The notes beneath the pieces are model-generated. The model ran no database searches and had not been told where the DNA came from. It was given only the letters and a program-made list of their open reading frames with translations. The position numbers and the translations under genes are program-made. Below, in pieces: positions 33,026 through 42,500 of a stretch of DNA of 64,000 nucleotides; position 1 is the stretch's first letter; the number at the start of each line of letters is the position of its first letter. The DNA comes from UBA1413 sp037447215 (GTDB lineage: Bacteria > Bacteroidota > Bacteroidia > Bacteroidales > Prolixibacteraceae), in contig JBBIHB010000002.1 in the NCBI GenBank assembly GCA_037447215.1, positions 1-64,000 on the forward strand. Direction: 5' to 3'.

Positions 33026-34462
33026 TTAGAATTCATTCCTTGCTTTAATCATCAGTCCTTCAATAGCCCTGAAAACTTCCTGTTGCGATCCGGAAAAATT
33101 ATTAACCATAACAGAGAAAGCAACTTCTTTGCCCGATTTGCATATAAGGTAACCGGCATAAGCCCTGACACGGGTCAAGGAGCCACTTTTGCACCGAAGG
33201 GTTATTCCCGGAAATTCAACAGTGCTGAAAGTACGAAGCGTGCCCATACCAGCGGCCGGAAGGGTCAATTTAAAAATTCCGCCCTGTTTGCTTCCATGCA
33301 TTAATAAAAGAAAATCAACCATTTGTCGGGCTGAAATTGCCGAAAACCTTGACAATCCACTCCCATCGTCAATAAAACAAGGTTCAGAAGTAAGGTTTTC
33401 TTTCAGAAATCTGGTTATTATTTTCATGCCTTCGTTATGGTGTCCGAATCTTTGTTTCTGGTAGGCCAGTTGCATCACCAACGATTCGGCAATAAGGTTT
33501 ACGCTTTCATGGTTCAGCACCGAACAGACTTTGGCCAACGGCGGTGAAAAAAAAGATTTTAATGGTTCAAATACAACTTCTTCTTCACTCACCAATATTT
33601 CGCCTTTGAAGTCTATACCCGCAAGTTCAAGTTTACTTTTCAGTATTTCCCCGAAAATAATTTCCGGGTTGGGCATCGCTGCTTTTACTTCAAAGTTTGT
33701 GCGGTCAGCAGGTATGGTTCCCCTTATTAACCTCTTGGAATCCAGCGGACTTCCGAAAACATAAGCCAGGTCGCGGTTTATTTCCGATGAACGTACTTCG
33801 TTTATCCATTCAACTCCCCTTATTTCAGGTTTCGTTGCAATAATTTCGGTGTTTATTCCTGGCATCACAGGAGATTTAAAAAATAATCTGACTGTATTGT
33901 CATATATATTGATGGCTGATGGCCCGGTGCCGTAATAATTGCCTATATCTTCCCACAGCCAGGTCGGGGGTAATGCCCATTTTTGAAATGCAGAAACATC
34001 GGCTGTCAAATTGCCTTGTATGCTAGATATTCCGGCTGATTTGACGGATTCTACCCATTCGTCAAAAAGGTTCCCGACCGGGTTTTCAACATCAAACCAT
34101 TCTGAACCGGTGGTAGGGTCACCACCGCCCTTTATTATCAGGTCTCCTTCCAGTTTTTCAGTTAATCTGTTAATCTTGCCCGTATAACCCAATATAGTCT
34201 CGAATTGGAATTCAGGACCTAACAAATTTAAGGTTACCCCCGATGTTATTATTTTGGCTGTCGATGCAGGCGCAAGCAAAATTTCAGGATTATGTGCCAC
34301 CAGGATTTTGCCTGTCCCGACATCGGAAATTACTAATCCCACAGAAGCACCTCTCAGTGCATTGTCACCCAGAAAATCATTTACCATCGGGTAAGATTGC
34401 TGACCAAAAAGAATTTTGGAAAACACTAATAAAAATGATGTGATTAAAATGTATAACTTCAT
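33026..34462 (-). CDS. dacB: D-alanyl-D-alanine carboxypeptidase/endopeptidase (PBP4 type)
   Basis: A 478-residue exported peptidase of family S13 that trims or cleaves peptidoglycan cross-links. It has a signal peptide (about 1-20) and the three penicillin-binding motifs: STAK (67-70, Ser67 nucleophile and Lys70), SVN in NHESVNLIAESLV, and KSG in RCKSGSLTRV in place of the usual KTG. The large insert between the first two motifs is typical of PBP4. It acts in the periplasm, and the liberated fragments would feed the MurNAc kinase and MurQ encoded next door on the other strand. Confidence 0.92.
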   Translation of the reverse strand: MKLYILITSFLLVFSKILFGQQSYPMVNDFLGDNALRGASVGLVISDVGTGKILVAHNPEILLAPASTAKIITSGVTLNLLGPEFQFETILGYTGKINRLTEKLEGDLIIKGGGDPTTGSEWFDVENPVGNLFDEWVESVKSAGISSIQGNLTADVSAFQKWALPPTWLWEDIGNYYGTGPSAINIYDNTVRLFFKSPVMPGINTEIIATKPEIRGVEWINEVRSSEINRDLAYVFGSPLDSKRLIRGTIPADRTNFEVKAAMPNPEIIFGEILKSKLELAGIDFKGEILVSEEEVVFEPLKSFFSPPLAKVCSVLNHESVNLIAESLVMQLAYQKQRFGHHNEGMKIITRFLKENLTSEPCFIDDGSGLSRFSAISARQMVDFLLLMHGSKQGGIFKLTLPAAGMGTLRTFSTVEFPGITLRCKSGSLTRVRAYAGYLICKSGKEVAFSVMVNNFSGSQQEVFRAIEGLMIKARNEF

Positions 34463-34574
34463 AGTCCTTTTATCAATTTTTTAAATTATCTGATAAGGAT
34501 AAAATAAACCTGACCGGTTATATTCTTAATGTGAAAATTGATTTAAATTGCAGCGAAATTAACCATTAAATCGA

Positions 34575-34955
34575 ATGATTAAGACTTTACTTTTAGTCGG
34601 TTCAAGAGGATTTATAGGGAGTGCATTGCGATACCTCGTTCAGGTAAATGCTGAAAAAATCCTGAACAGTACTTTCCCGATTGGAACTATAATTGTGAAT
34701 ATTGTGGGGAGTTTTGTAATCGGGATAATATATGCTTTTGCGGAAAAAGGGAATCTGATGAGTCCCGAATGGAGAGTTTTTCTGGCAGTAGGGATCTGCG
34801 GTGGATTTACTACTTTTTCCACGTTTACCATGGATAATCTGAACCTTATGAAAGACAATTCGATCTTTCAATTGCTATTTTATACGGGTGGATCGCTTTT
34901 TATAGGGATAGCAGCGGTTTACCTCGGTATTATAATAACCCGTTCAATTATTTAA
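34575..34955 (+). CDS. crcB: Fluoride ion channel
   Basis: A 126-residue protein with four transmembrane helices, the size and topology of FluC/CrcB dual-topology fluoride channels. Signatures are GSRGFIGSALRY near the start, FPIGTIIVNIVGSFVIG (helix 2) and GICGGFTTFSTFTMD (about 74-88), carrying the conserved GGxTTFSTF pore motif. It works as a dimer in the inner membrane to expel fluoride. It is followed after 12 bases by a DUF190 gene, a common companion, and then by enolase, a major target of fluoride inhibition. No fluoride riboswitch was found in the 112-base leader. Confidence 0.93.
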   Translation: MIKTLLLVGSRGFIGSALRYLVQVNAEKILNSTFPIGTIIVNIVGSFVIGIIYAFAEKGNLMSPEWRVFLAVGICGGFTTFSTFTMDNLNLMKDNSIFQLLFYTGGSLFIGIAAVYLGIIITRSII

Positions 34956-34967
34956 ATCGGATCATTT

Positions 34968-35324
34968 ATGAATATCGAAGGAAAAGCCAATATCCTGAAG
35001 GTATATATCGGCGAATCGGACAGGGTGAATGGGCGCCCGTTATATGAAGAAATCGTGTTCGAAGCCCGTAAAGCTGGCCTGGCAGGAGCAACAGTTACAA
35101 AAAGCATTCTGTCGTTTGGCGCAAGCCACTCAATACATACCATGAAAATTTTCGCTTTATCAAGCGATTTGCCTATGGTGGTTGAAATTATCGATAACCA
35201 TGATAAAATCGAACAGTTTCTTCCCGTTCTTTATGGGTTGATGGACGAAAGTAAAAAAGGCGGATTGGTTACCATTCAACCTCTTGATGTGCTTCGTTAC
35301 AAAAAAGGACAGAAGTACAACTGA
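34968..35324 (+). CDS. DUF190 family protein, companion of the fluoride channel
   Basis: A 118-residue soluble protein of the DUF190 family, a PII-like ferredoxin fold (LKVYIGESDRVNGRPLYE, KAGLAGATVTKSILSFG, LPMVVEIIDN). These are regularly encoded with crcB/fluC and are thought to modulate the channel or bind a small ligand; the exact role is not established. It is coupled to the channel gene by a 12-base gap. Confidence 0.88.
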   Translation: MNIEGKANILKVYIGESDRVNGRPLYEEIVFEARKAGLAGATVTKSILSFGASHSIHTMKIFALSSDLPMVVEIIDNHDKIEQFLPVLYGLMDESKKGGLVTIQPLDVLRYKKGQKYN

Positions 35325-35388
35325 ATTAAAATAACATGAATTATGCGGTTAACTTTTGGGGCAGGAAATGAGGTTCAGGACAATTTAT

Positions 35389-35396
35389 TATCTTTG
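35389..35396 (+). promoter_or_regulatory. Candidate -7 element of the enolase gene
   Basis: TATCTTTG matches TAnnTTTG and lies 70 bases before the enolase start. The only TTTG upstream is 30 bases away, too far for a normal -33, so this is a partial match. It suggests enolase can be transcribed separately from the fluoride genes. Confidence 0.4.
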
Positions 35397-35465
35397 GTTC
35401 GGTTTTTCTAACGTGAAAACAATGTAAATACTATTCAAAATAATATTAACTAAAAAATAGACAAT

Positions 35466-36767
35466 ATGTTAATTAGCGATGTATTAGGAAGGGAGATTCT
35501 CGATTCGCGCGGTAATCCCACCATTGAAGTTGAAGTAATGCTCGAATGTGGTGCAATTGGCCGTGCAGCGGTTCCATCAGGTGCATCAACCGGTGAAAAC
35601 GAAGCGCTCGAACTTCGCGATGGCGACAAAGGAAGATACCTTGGTAAAGGGGTTTTAAAAGCTGTTGAAAATGTGAATGGCATTATTGCCAAGGAAATTA
35701 TTGGCATGTCGGCCATGAATCAGGTTGCAATCGACAAGAAACTTCTTGCCCTTGATGGCACCAAAACCAAATCGAAGCTTGGCGCCAACGCAATGTTGGG
35801 AGTATCCCTTGCCGTGGCCAAAGCTGCAGCCGATTGCCTAGAAATGCCCTTATACCGTTACATTGGTGGGACAAATGCGAAAACTCTTCCTGTTCCGATG
35901 ATGAACATCATCAACGGTGGAAGTCACTCCGACGCACCTATTGCCTTCCAGGAATTTATGATCCGCCCCATTGGTGCACCCTCATTCCGTGAAGGACTTC
36001 GAATGGGCGCCGAAGTATTTCACCACCTGAAGAAAGTGCTCCACAACCGTGGCCTTAGTACTGCAGTTGGTGACGAAGGTGGTTTTGCCCCTGCCCTGAA
36101 TGGTACAGAAGATGCATTGAACAGCATTATTGAAGCCATTAAAAATGCAGGTTATAAACCTGGCCTTGCCGAAGAAGGCGGTGATATTTCAATTGCCCTC
36201 GACTGTGCAGCTTCAGAATTCTATGTGGATGGTGTTTACGACTATTCGAAATTCGAAGGTCCAAATGGCGCAAAAAGAAATGCATCGGATCAGGTTAAGT
36301 TCCTTGCCGGATTGGTTGAGAAGTTTCCCATTGACTCAATCGAAGATGGTATGTGCGAATCAGACTGGGATGGCTGGGTCGAACTTACAAAAGCATTAGG
36401 GGATAAAATTCAACTGGTTGGCGATGATAATTTTGTAACCAATATCGAATATCTTAAAAAAGGTATTGAAATGGGGGCATGTAATTCAATCCTTATCAAG
36501 GTTAACCAAATTGGTACACTTACTGAAACCATCGACGCCATCGAGATGGCTCACCGTGCAGGCTATACTTCGGTAACATCGCACCGTTCGGGCGAAACCG
36601 AAGATTCAACCATCGCCGATATTGCTGTTGCGCTGAACTGCGGACAGATTAAAACCGGCTCACTCAGCCGCTCCGACAGGATGGCAAAATACAACCAATT
36701 GCTTCGCATCGAAGAAGAACTGGGCAATGCAGCCATTTACGGATACAAAAAAGTAGTTAAGAAATAA
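35466..36767 (+). CDS. eno: Enolase
   Basis: A 433-residue glycolytic enzyme converting 2-phosphoglycerate to phosphoenolpyruvate in the cytoplasm. All family landmarks are present: EILDSRGNPTIEVEV, AAVPSGASTGENEALELRD (loop 1), GANAMLGVSLAVAKAAA, INGGSHSD, the acid/base Glu in VGDEGGFAP, metal ligands in ALDCAASEF and SIEDGM, and the signature ILIKVNQIGTLTET followed by SHRSGETED. Length and start are standard. It follows the fluoride channel and DUF190 genes by 141 bases and ends in a strong terminator. Confidence 0.98.
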   Translation: MLISDVLGREILDSRGNPTIEVEVMLECGAIGRAAVPSGASTGENEALELRDGDKGRYLGKGVLKAVENVNGIIAKEIIGMSAMNQVAIDKKLLALDGTKTKSKLGANAMLGVSLAVAKAAADCLEMPLYRYIGGTNAKTLPVPMMNIINGGSHSDAPIAFQEFMIRPIGAPSFREGLRMGAEVFHHLKKVLHNRGLSTAVGDEGGFAPALNGTEDALNSIIEAIKNAGYKPGLAEEGGDISIALDCAASEFYVDGVYDYSKFEGPNGAKRNASDQVKFLAGLVEKFPIDSIEDGMCESDWDGWVELTKALGDKIQLVGDDNFVTNIEYLKKGIEMGACNSILIKVNQIGTLTETIDAIEMAHRAGYTSVTSHRSGETEDSTIADIAVALNCGQIKTGSLSRSDRMAKYNQLLRIEEELGNAAIYGYKKVVKK

Positions 36768-36791
36768 TCGGAATCTGTTCGATAGAAAATT

Positions 36792-36821
36792 AAAAGCCAT
36801 TCCTTTTGGAATGGCTTTTTT
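36792..36821 (+). terminator. Terminator after enolase
   Basis: AAAAGCCATTCC (36792-36803) pairs with GGAATGGCTTTT (36808-36819) around a TTTT loop and ends in a T run, 25 bases past the enolase stop. It would also work for the convergent gene at 36847, whose stop is 26 bases away. Confidence 0.88.
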
Positions 36822-36846
36822 GATGTAAGAATCTCAACTAAACAGA

Positions 36847-37188
36847 CTATTGCCCACCTTTCTTTTCAAGTCTTCCGCGAAGGAGGTACGCCACTATCAG
36901 GGCAAGGCCACCGCTTATCAAAATCATCGAAATATACATGGGCGGTTCAGGTAATCGTGTGTATTCATCGAACAATACTCCGAAAAGTACGCCAAATGCT
37001 ACACCTACCATAAAAAGTCCCCATTTAAAATTGCCATAATTAGAGGACTTTGGTTCGCTTTTAAATAGTTTCGGATCGGCTCCTTTTTCAATCAAGGCCA
37101 TACGTTCCTTATTACGGGTTGTATAATACACATACACTATGGCAAAAATCATCAGGAACATACTTACCGGAATTACAATTTCTTCCAT
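36847..37188 (-). CDS. Small membrane protein, DUF6249-like
   Basis: A 113-residue inner-membrane protein with three predicted helices (about 5-22, 55-73, 84-102) and a cytoplasmic loop carrying NKERMALIEKGADPKLF. The helix, then RxALIEKG loop, then two helices pattern is common in a Bacteroidota family annotated DUF6249. Its function is unknown. It is a single gene, divergent from the signalling cluster that follows. Confidence 0.65.
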   Translation of the reverse strand: MEEIVIPVSMFLMIFAIVYVYYTTRNKERMALIEKGADPKLFKSEPKSSNYGNFKWGLFMVGVAFGVLFGVLFDEYTRLPEPPMYISMILISGGLALIVAYLLRGRLEKKGGQ

Positions 37189-37381
37189 GACCAGTTTTTT
37201 AAATGTTTATAATTTTATTTTCTGGCGTTATGACGCTGACCTGTTCATTCGGTTACAACATTTGGAATAATTTTTATAATATTGTCAGATATAAATCGGT
37301 TTTAAGTATTTTGGAATGTAATTATTGACTTTTTCCAATGAACCAAAACTTATAATATTTTGTAACTAAATCGAAACAATT

Positions 37382-37828
37382 ATGAACGATTTTGAAATTG
37401 TTGACATTCTTCTTGTAGAAGATAACCCATGTGATGCAGAACTCACCCTCAGGGCCCTGAGAAAAAATATTCCGGCAAACAAAGTATATATTGTTGAAGA
37501 TGGCCAGGAAGCAGTTGATTTTTTGCTCTGTAAAGGCCTTTTTGATTCACGAAACATCGAATTTCCCCCTAAAGTGGTTTTTCTCGATTTAAAACTTCCT
37601 AAACTTAATGGGTTCGATGTTTTGAAAATAGTAAAATCAAACGAAAGATTATCCCAGGTTCCGGTAGTTATTGTAACTTCCTCACCGGAAGTTCGCGATA
37701 TTAAAGAAGCTTATAGGTTTGGTGCAAACGGTTATGTAGTTAAACCGGTTGATTATAATCAATTTGTTGAAGCCATGAATATTGTTGGTCTTTATTGGGT
37801 GTTAATTAACCAAACCACAAGAAATTAA
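37382..37828 (+). CDS. Stand-alone response regulator (Rcp1-like)
   Basis: A 148-residue receiver domain with no output domain. It has acidic residues in LLVEDNPCDAEL, phosphoacceptor Asp69 in FLDLKLPKLNGFDVL, the switch Thr in IVTSS and Lys in YVVKPV. The DNPCDAEL start and long loop resemble Rcp1-type regulators that partner phytochrome-like kinases. It is separated by only three bases from a receiver-PAS-histidine kinase gene, so it probably relays phosphate to or from that kinase. It is first in a run of five same-strand signalling genes. Confidence 0.88.
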   Translation: MNDFEIVDILLVEDNPCDAELTLRALRKNIPANKVYIVEDGQEAVDFLLCKGLFDSRNIEFPPKVVFLDLKLPKLNGFDVLKIVKSNERLSQVPVVIVTSSPEVRDIKEAYRFGANGYVVKPVDYNQFVEAMNIVGLYWVLINQTTRN

Positions 37829-37831
37829 ACA

Positions 37832-39478
37832 ATGATCCAATTAATGGAAACCGGTTACAAACCAAAAATACTCGTTGTCGATGATAGCCCTGAAAGTCTT
37901 AAAGCGATATTGTATATGCTTGGAACAACCGATTTTGTGATTTTTCAAGCTGAATCAGGCCAGGAATCTCTCCAAAAAACATTATCAGAGCAGCCGGATA
38001 TTATCATTCTCGATATTAACCTCCCCGACATTAATGGTTACGAAATATGCCGTCAGATTAAATCAAACCCCCTAACTGCCGGGATTTTCATCCTGTTTTC
38101 GACAGCGGTTAACACTACCCCTTCAGATCAGACCAAAGGATTTGAACTGGGGGCCGATGGTTATATAATTAAACCTTTTACCCAGACCGAACTTTTAGCC
38201 AGGCTTTCACCCTTTGTCAGGCTGGTCATGGCCGAAAAAGATAAGATCGAATACATAACCCGTATTAAGGAAAGTGAATCAAGGTACCAATCCCTGGTTG
38301 AAAACCTGCCCGAATTAATTGCCATTTGCAGGGAAAACAAAATATTATATTTAAACCCTGCAGGAAAAAATATGCTCGAAATTGACAACAACGAAGAAAC
38401 CCACAATCTGGAAATTACAAAATTTATTGACCCTGAAAGGGTTTCAGCGTTTTTAGACAATATTCGAAATGCTTATCAATTTGTAAAAAATATACGCACT
38501 GAAGAAATATTCGTTACCAAATCCGGAAAATCATTTCAAATAGAAATTGACCTCATACCTGTAAGTTACGAAGGAAGTTCAGATATTCAGATCTCAGGAA
38601 GGGATATATCGTTTCAGATCAGGGAGCATGAAAAGCTTGAGAAATATTCGAAAGAACTGGAAAAAAATGTTGAACAAAGACTTGAAGAGATCAGGGAAAA
38701 AAGTATAAAACTCGAAGAATCCCAGAGGGCGCTGACCTACCTTATTGAAGATGTAAACGAATCAAGGGACGAACTCGAAACTTCAAACCGAAACCTGATT
38801 TCGCTAAATCGTGAACTGGAAGCATTCACATATACCGTATCACACGACCTGAGGGCACCCATCAGGGCAATTGATGGTTTTTCGCGTATCCTTCTTGAAG
38901 AAAATTTTGACCAGCTCAACGAAGAAGGAAAGCGGTTAGTCGGAATTATTGTAAACAGTGCTGCTAAAATGCAGCATTTGATTGATGATTTTCTTGCTTT
39001 TTCGCGCCTTGGTTCAAAACGACCAGCCAGGCACCTTATCCATAGTAACACTCTGATAAATCAGATTATTGAAGAAGTTAAGGCCAGTTACCCCAACCGA
39101 AAGATAAACTGGCAGGTGGAAGAATTGCCAATGATTTATGGTGATCAGGGAATGTTGAGGCAGGTTTTTGTAAACATTATAGGAAATGCAGTTAAGTTTT
39201 CAGCAAAAAGGGATGTAGCCGAAATTGTGATCGGTGGTAAATCTGAAAATTCATTGGACCATATCTGGATAAAGGATAATGGGGTTGGTTTTGATGTAAA
39301 ATATGCCCAAAAAATATTCGAAGTATTTCAAAGCCTACACGATTCAAAAGATTTTGAAGGCACCGGAATAGGTATGGCCATTGTTAAAAAAATCCTCGAC
39401 AAACACGATGGGAAAATTATTCCGGAAAGTGAACCGGACAAAGGTTCTGTTTTTACGGTAATTTTACCGCAGGCATAA
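37832..39478 (+). CDS. Receiver-PAS histidine kinase
   Basis: A 548-residue soluble kinase: receiver domain (about 10-130, Asp61), PAS (about 147-262), coiled coil (about 265-325), HisKA with H-box YTVSHDLRAPIRAI (His338), and an ATP-binding domain with N-box IIGNAVKFS, WIKDNGVGFD and GTGIGMAIV. The final architecture resembles phytochrome-associated kinases of the FTYTVSHDLRAP group. An N-terminal receiver on a kinase suggests control by an upstream phosphorelay. The second methionine (MET at residue 5) is also a possible start. Confidence 0.9.
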   Translation: MIQLMETGYKPKILVVDDSPESLKAILYMLGTTDFVIFQAESGQESLQKTLSEQPDIIILDINLPDINGYEICRQIKSNPLTAGIFILFSTAVNTTPSDQTKGFELGADGYIIKPFTQTELLARLSPFVRLVMAEKDKIEYITRIKESESRYQSLVENLPELIAICRENKILYLNPAGKNMLEIDNNEETHNLEITKFIDPERVSAFLDNIRNAYQFVKNIRTEEIFVTKSGKSFQIEIDLIPVSYEGSSDIQISGRDISFQIREHEKLEKYSKELEKNVEQRLEEIREKSIKLEESQRALTYLIEDVNESRDELETSNRNLISLNRELEAFTYTVSHDLRAPIRAIDGFSRILLEENFDQLNEEGKRLVGIIVNSAAKMQHLIDDFLAFSRLGSKRPARHLIHSNTLINQIIEEVKASYPNRKINWQVEELPMIYGDQGMLRQVFVNIIGNAVKFSAKRDVAEIVIGGKSENSLDHIWIKDNGVGFDVKYAQKIFEVFQSLHDSKDFEGTGIGMAIVKKILDKHDGKIIPESEPDKGSVFTVILPQA

Positions 39479-39579
39479 AAAAATTTCATATATTCCCGAA
39501 CTTTATTTTTTACTTTCCTGATTGTTCATTGAGAACAGCTATTTTTGGTAATTGTGATCATACCTTAAGGTAACCGCTT

Positions 39580-42500
39580 ATGGAACAGATAGATTTAAGC
39601 AACCTCACAGTACTTCTACTCGAAGATGTGGAAACCGATGCCGAGTTGGTAAAAAGGCTTTTGATTAAAAATAACCTGGCATTTACATTCAGGCATATTA
39701 CCTGGTTTCCTGATTTTATCAATGCACTTCAAGAAGTTAAACCGGATGTTATCCTATCGGACTACCAGCTGCAAGGAAATACAGGGCTCGATGCGCTGAA
39801 CTATTGTATTGAATCAGGATACAATAAACCGTTCATTTTTGTAACCAGTTCCGAAAATGAAAGCATTGCTGTAGAGTGCCTGAAAACCGGCGCATTTGAC
39901 TATATACTGAAGGACAAATTGTTTATGCTCCCTTCGGCAATCGAAAAAGCTGTTGCCAAATATAATACAAACTTCGAAATGACCCAGACCCGGCATGCGC
40001 TCGAGAACAGGGAGAGGCTCCTTGCGGCCATTGCCGAAGTAAGTAAAATACTTTTGGCCGATATTACTATTGAAGACGCTTTGTACAAGCTTGTAAGAAT
40101 AATCGGTCAAGCCTCGGGGCAAGACAGGACCTATATATTTGAAAGAACAAGGCAATCCGATACAACTTATCCATTATTCAGCCAGACTTATGAGTGGGTA
40201 AAAGAAGGAGTATCTTCAGAAATTGATAATCCCAATCTGCAGAATATTAACCTGAATGATTTTTCTACTGATATTTTAGAAAACCTAAAAGAAAATAAAC
40301 TTGTAAATGCAGTAATCAGAGAAATTCCGCAAACATTATTACCCCTGTTTATTTCTCAGAATATATTTTCAGTACTGCTTGTACCCATAAATGTGAATAA
40401 TGAATTATGGGGTTTTATTGGTTTAGACAATTGCAGGTTTGAATACCGTTGGAATGATACCGACCTGGATGCTTTTATGACAGTTGGCTCTCTGATTGAG
40501 AACTTCATACTAAGGTATCAAAATGAGTTAACGCTTCGTGAAAACGAAGAAAAATACAGGCTGTTGGCCGAAAATGCTTTAGATGTAATCTGGACAATGG
40601 ACCTCAGTGGAAAATACCTTTATGTCAGTCCGTCAATTATCAGCCTCAGAGGGGTAACACCCGATGAATACCTGAACGAAAGCATTGAGGATTCCCTGGC
40701 TCCCGGATCGGCAGAATTCGCCAGGCAATTGTTCAAAGAAATGAAACCTCTGATAGAAAAAGGCGAAAGACCCGGGCCACTTACACTGGTACTTGAACAA
40801 AACTGTAAATGGGGAGGCACCATCTGGACAGAAGTGATCGTTAGCGGTGTATATAATAAAAAAGGTGAATTTTCGCACATTCTTGGGGTAACACGTGATA
40901 TTACCAAAAGAAAAAAAGCCGAAGATGAACTCAGTGCCAGCCGCAATCTATTCGAATCCCTGACAACCGTATCACCTGTTGGCGTATTCCGTACCGATCC
41001 TGATGGCTATACAACCTATGTGAATCCACGGTGGCAGGAACTTTCTGGAATTTCCGATGTCGAAGCTTTGGGCAACGGTTGGATGGTTGCAGTTCACCCC
41101 GACGATTTGGAAAAAGTAAAAAAACATTGGGGCGAAACATCAACATCAAACTCCAAGGCAGAACTTGAATACCGTTTCCGTCATAAAAACGGAAGAATAG
41201 TATGGGTTATCGGCAATGTAGTGCCCGAGTTTGAAAAAGGTAAAATTAAAGGGTTCATTGGTACAATTACCGACCTGACTTCAAGGCGGTTATCGGAAAA
41301 AGCATTACGCGAAAGCGAAGAGCGTTTCAGGAATTCAATTACCCATGCCCCAATACCGGTCATGATCCACAGTGAAAGGAAAATCCTTCAACTTTCCGAT
41401 TCGTTTATTGCAACCACCGGTATAAAACCTGATGAATTGAAAAATATTGACCAGTGGTATGAAATGGCAGCCCGGATAGAAGACTCGTACAATCCGGAAG
41501 GTTTGTTGCTCAAAAATGCACACTACCCGATAATTGAAGGCACATGGAGGGTTTTTTCCCGAAAAACAATTCCGCGGATATGGGAATTCAATTCAAGCCT
41601 CATTGGCACATACAATGAAACGCAAGAGGTTTACATCAGTATGGCTATGGATGTAACCAACAAAAAACAAATGGAAGAGGAATTGTATAAAAGCCGCCTG
41701 GAACTCAATGCAATATTCCACGGAGCCCCCATTCTGATGTTTTTACTGAATAACCGGCGCGAAATTATTAAAGTTAACCAGACAGCACTCCATTACACGG
41801 GTAAAAACAGACAGGATATTTTGGAAAAGAGGTTGGGGGCTGCCCTTTCTTGTAAATATTGTACCGATGGGGATGAATGTATGAGAAATGAATTTTGCAA
41901 CCAATGTAAATTCACTGCAATGACCGATAGTATTTTTGTTGCAAACAAAAAAAGCATAACGGTTGAAGATTTAGAGATGCCCATTTCTTTTCAGGGAAAA
42001 ATACAGGAAAGGATTTTCTACACCCATGCTGAAATTTTATTCAGCGATCCTGAAGAAAAGGTACTTTTTACAATGTTGGATATAACTGAGAGGATTAATT
42101 CAGCAAAAGAATTGAAAGTTTCGGAGGAGAAATTCCGCAATCTTATTGCCAATGCCCCGGTTGGAATTGCCCTGGTTAGCAGTGAAGGAAAGATAGTTGA
42201 AGTAAATCGTGGAGCTTTAAAAATATTTGGGTACGATTACCACGAAGAAATGATCGGTATTAATGCCGAAGAATTTTATTTCGATAAAATGGAACGGACT
42301 CATTTTATCACAAAACTTAAGGCAGATCAGGCTAAGGGCCTCGAAACGCAAATGGTTGACCGGTTCGGGAATCAGATATGGATTATGGAGACCGCGGTAA
42401 CACACATCTTTCCCGATGGCGATACAGGCCATCTTTCAATCCTCGAAGATATCAGCCAAAGAAAGGAAAGTGAAGCAAAAATCAGGGCATATCAGGAGAA

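Noticed and set aside
34463..34574. Fluoride riboswitch before the fluoride channel
   Set aside because: The conserved pairing and loop bases of the crcB motif could not be found in this short leader.
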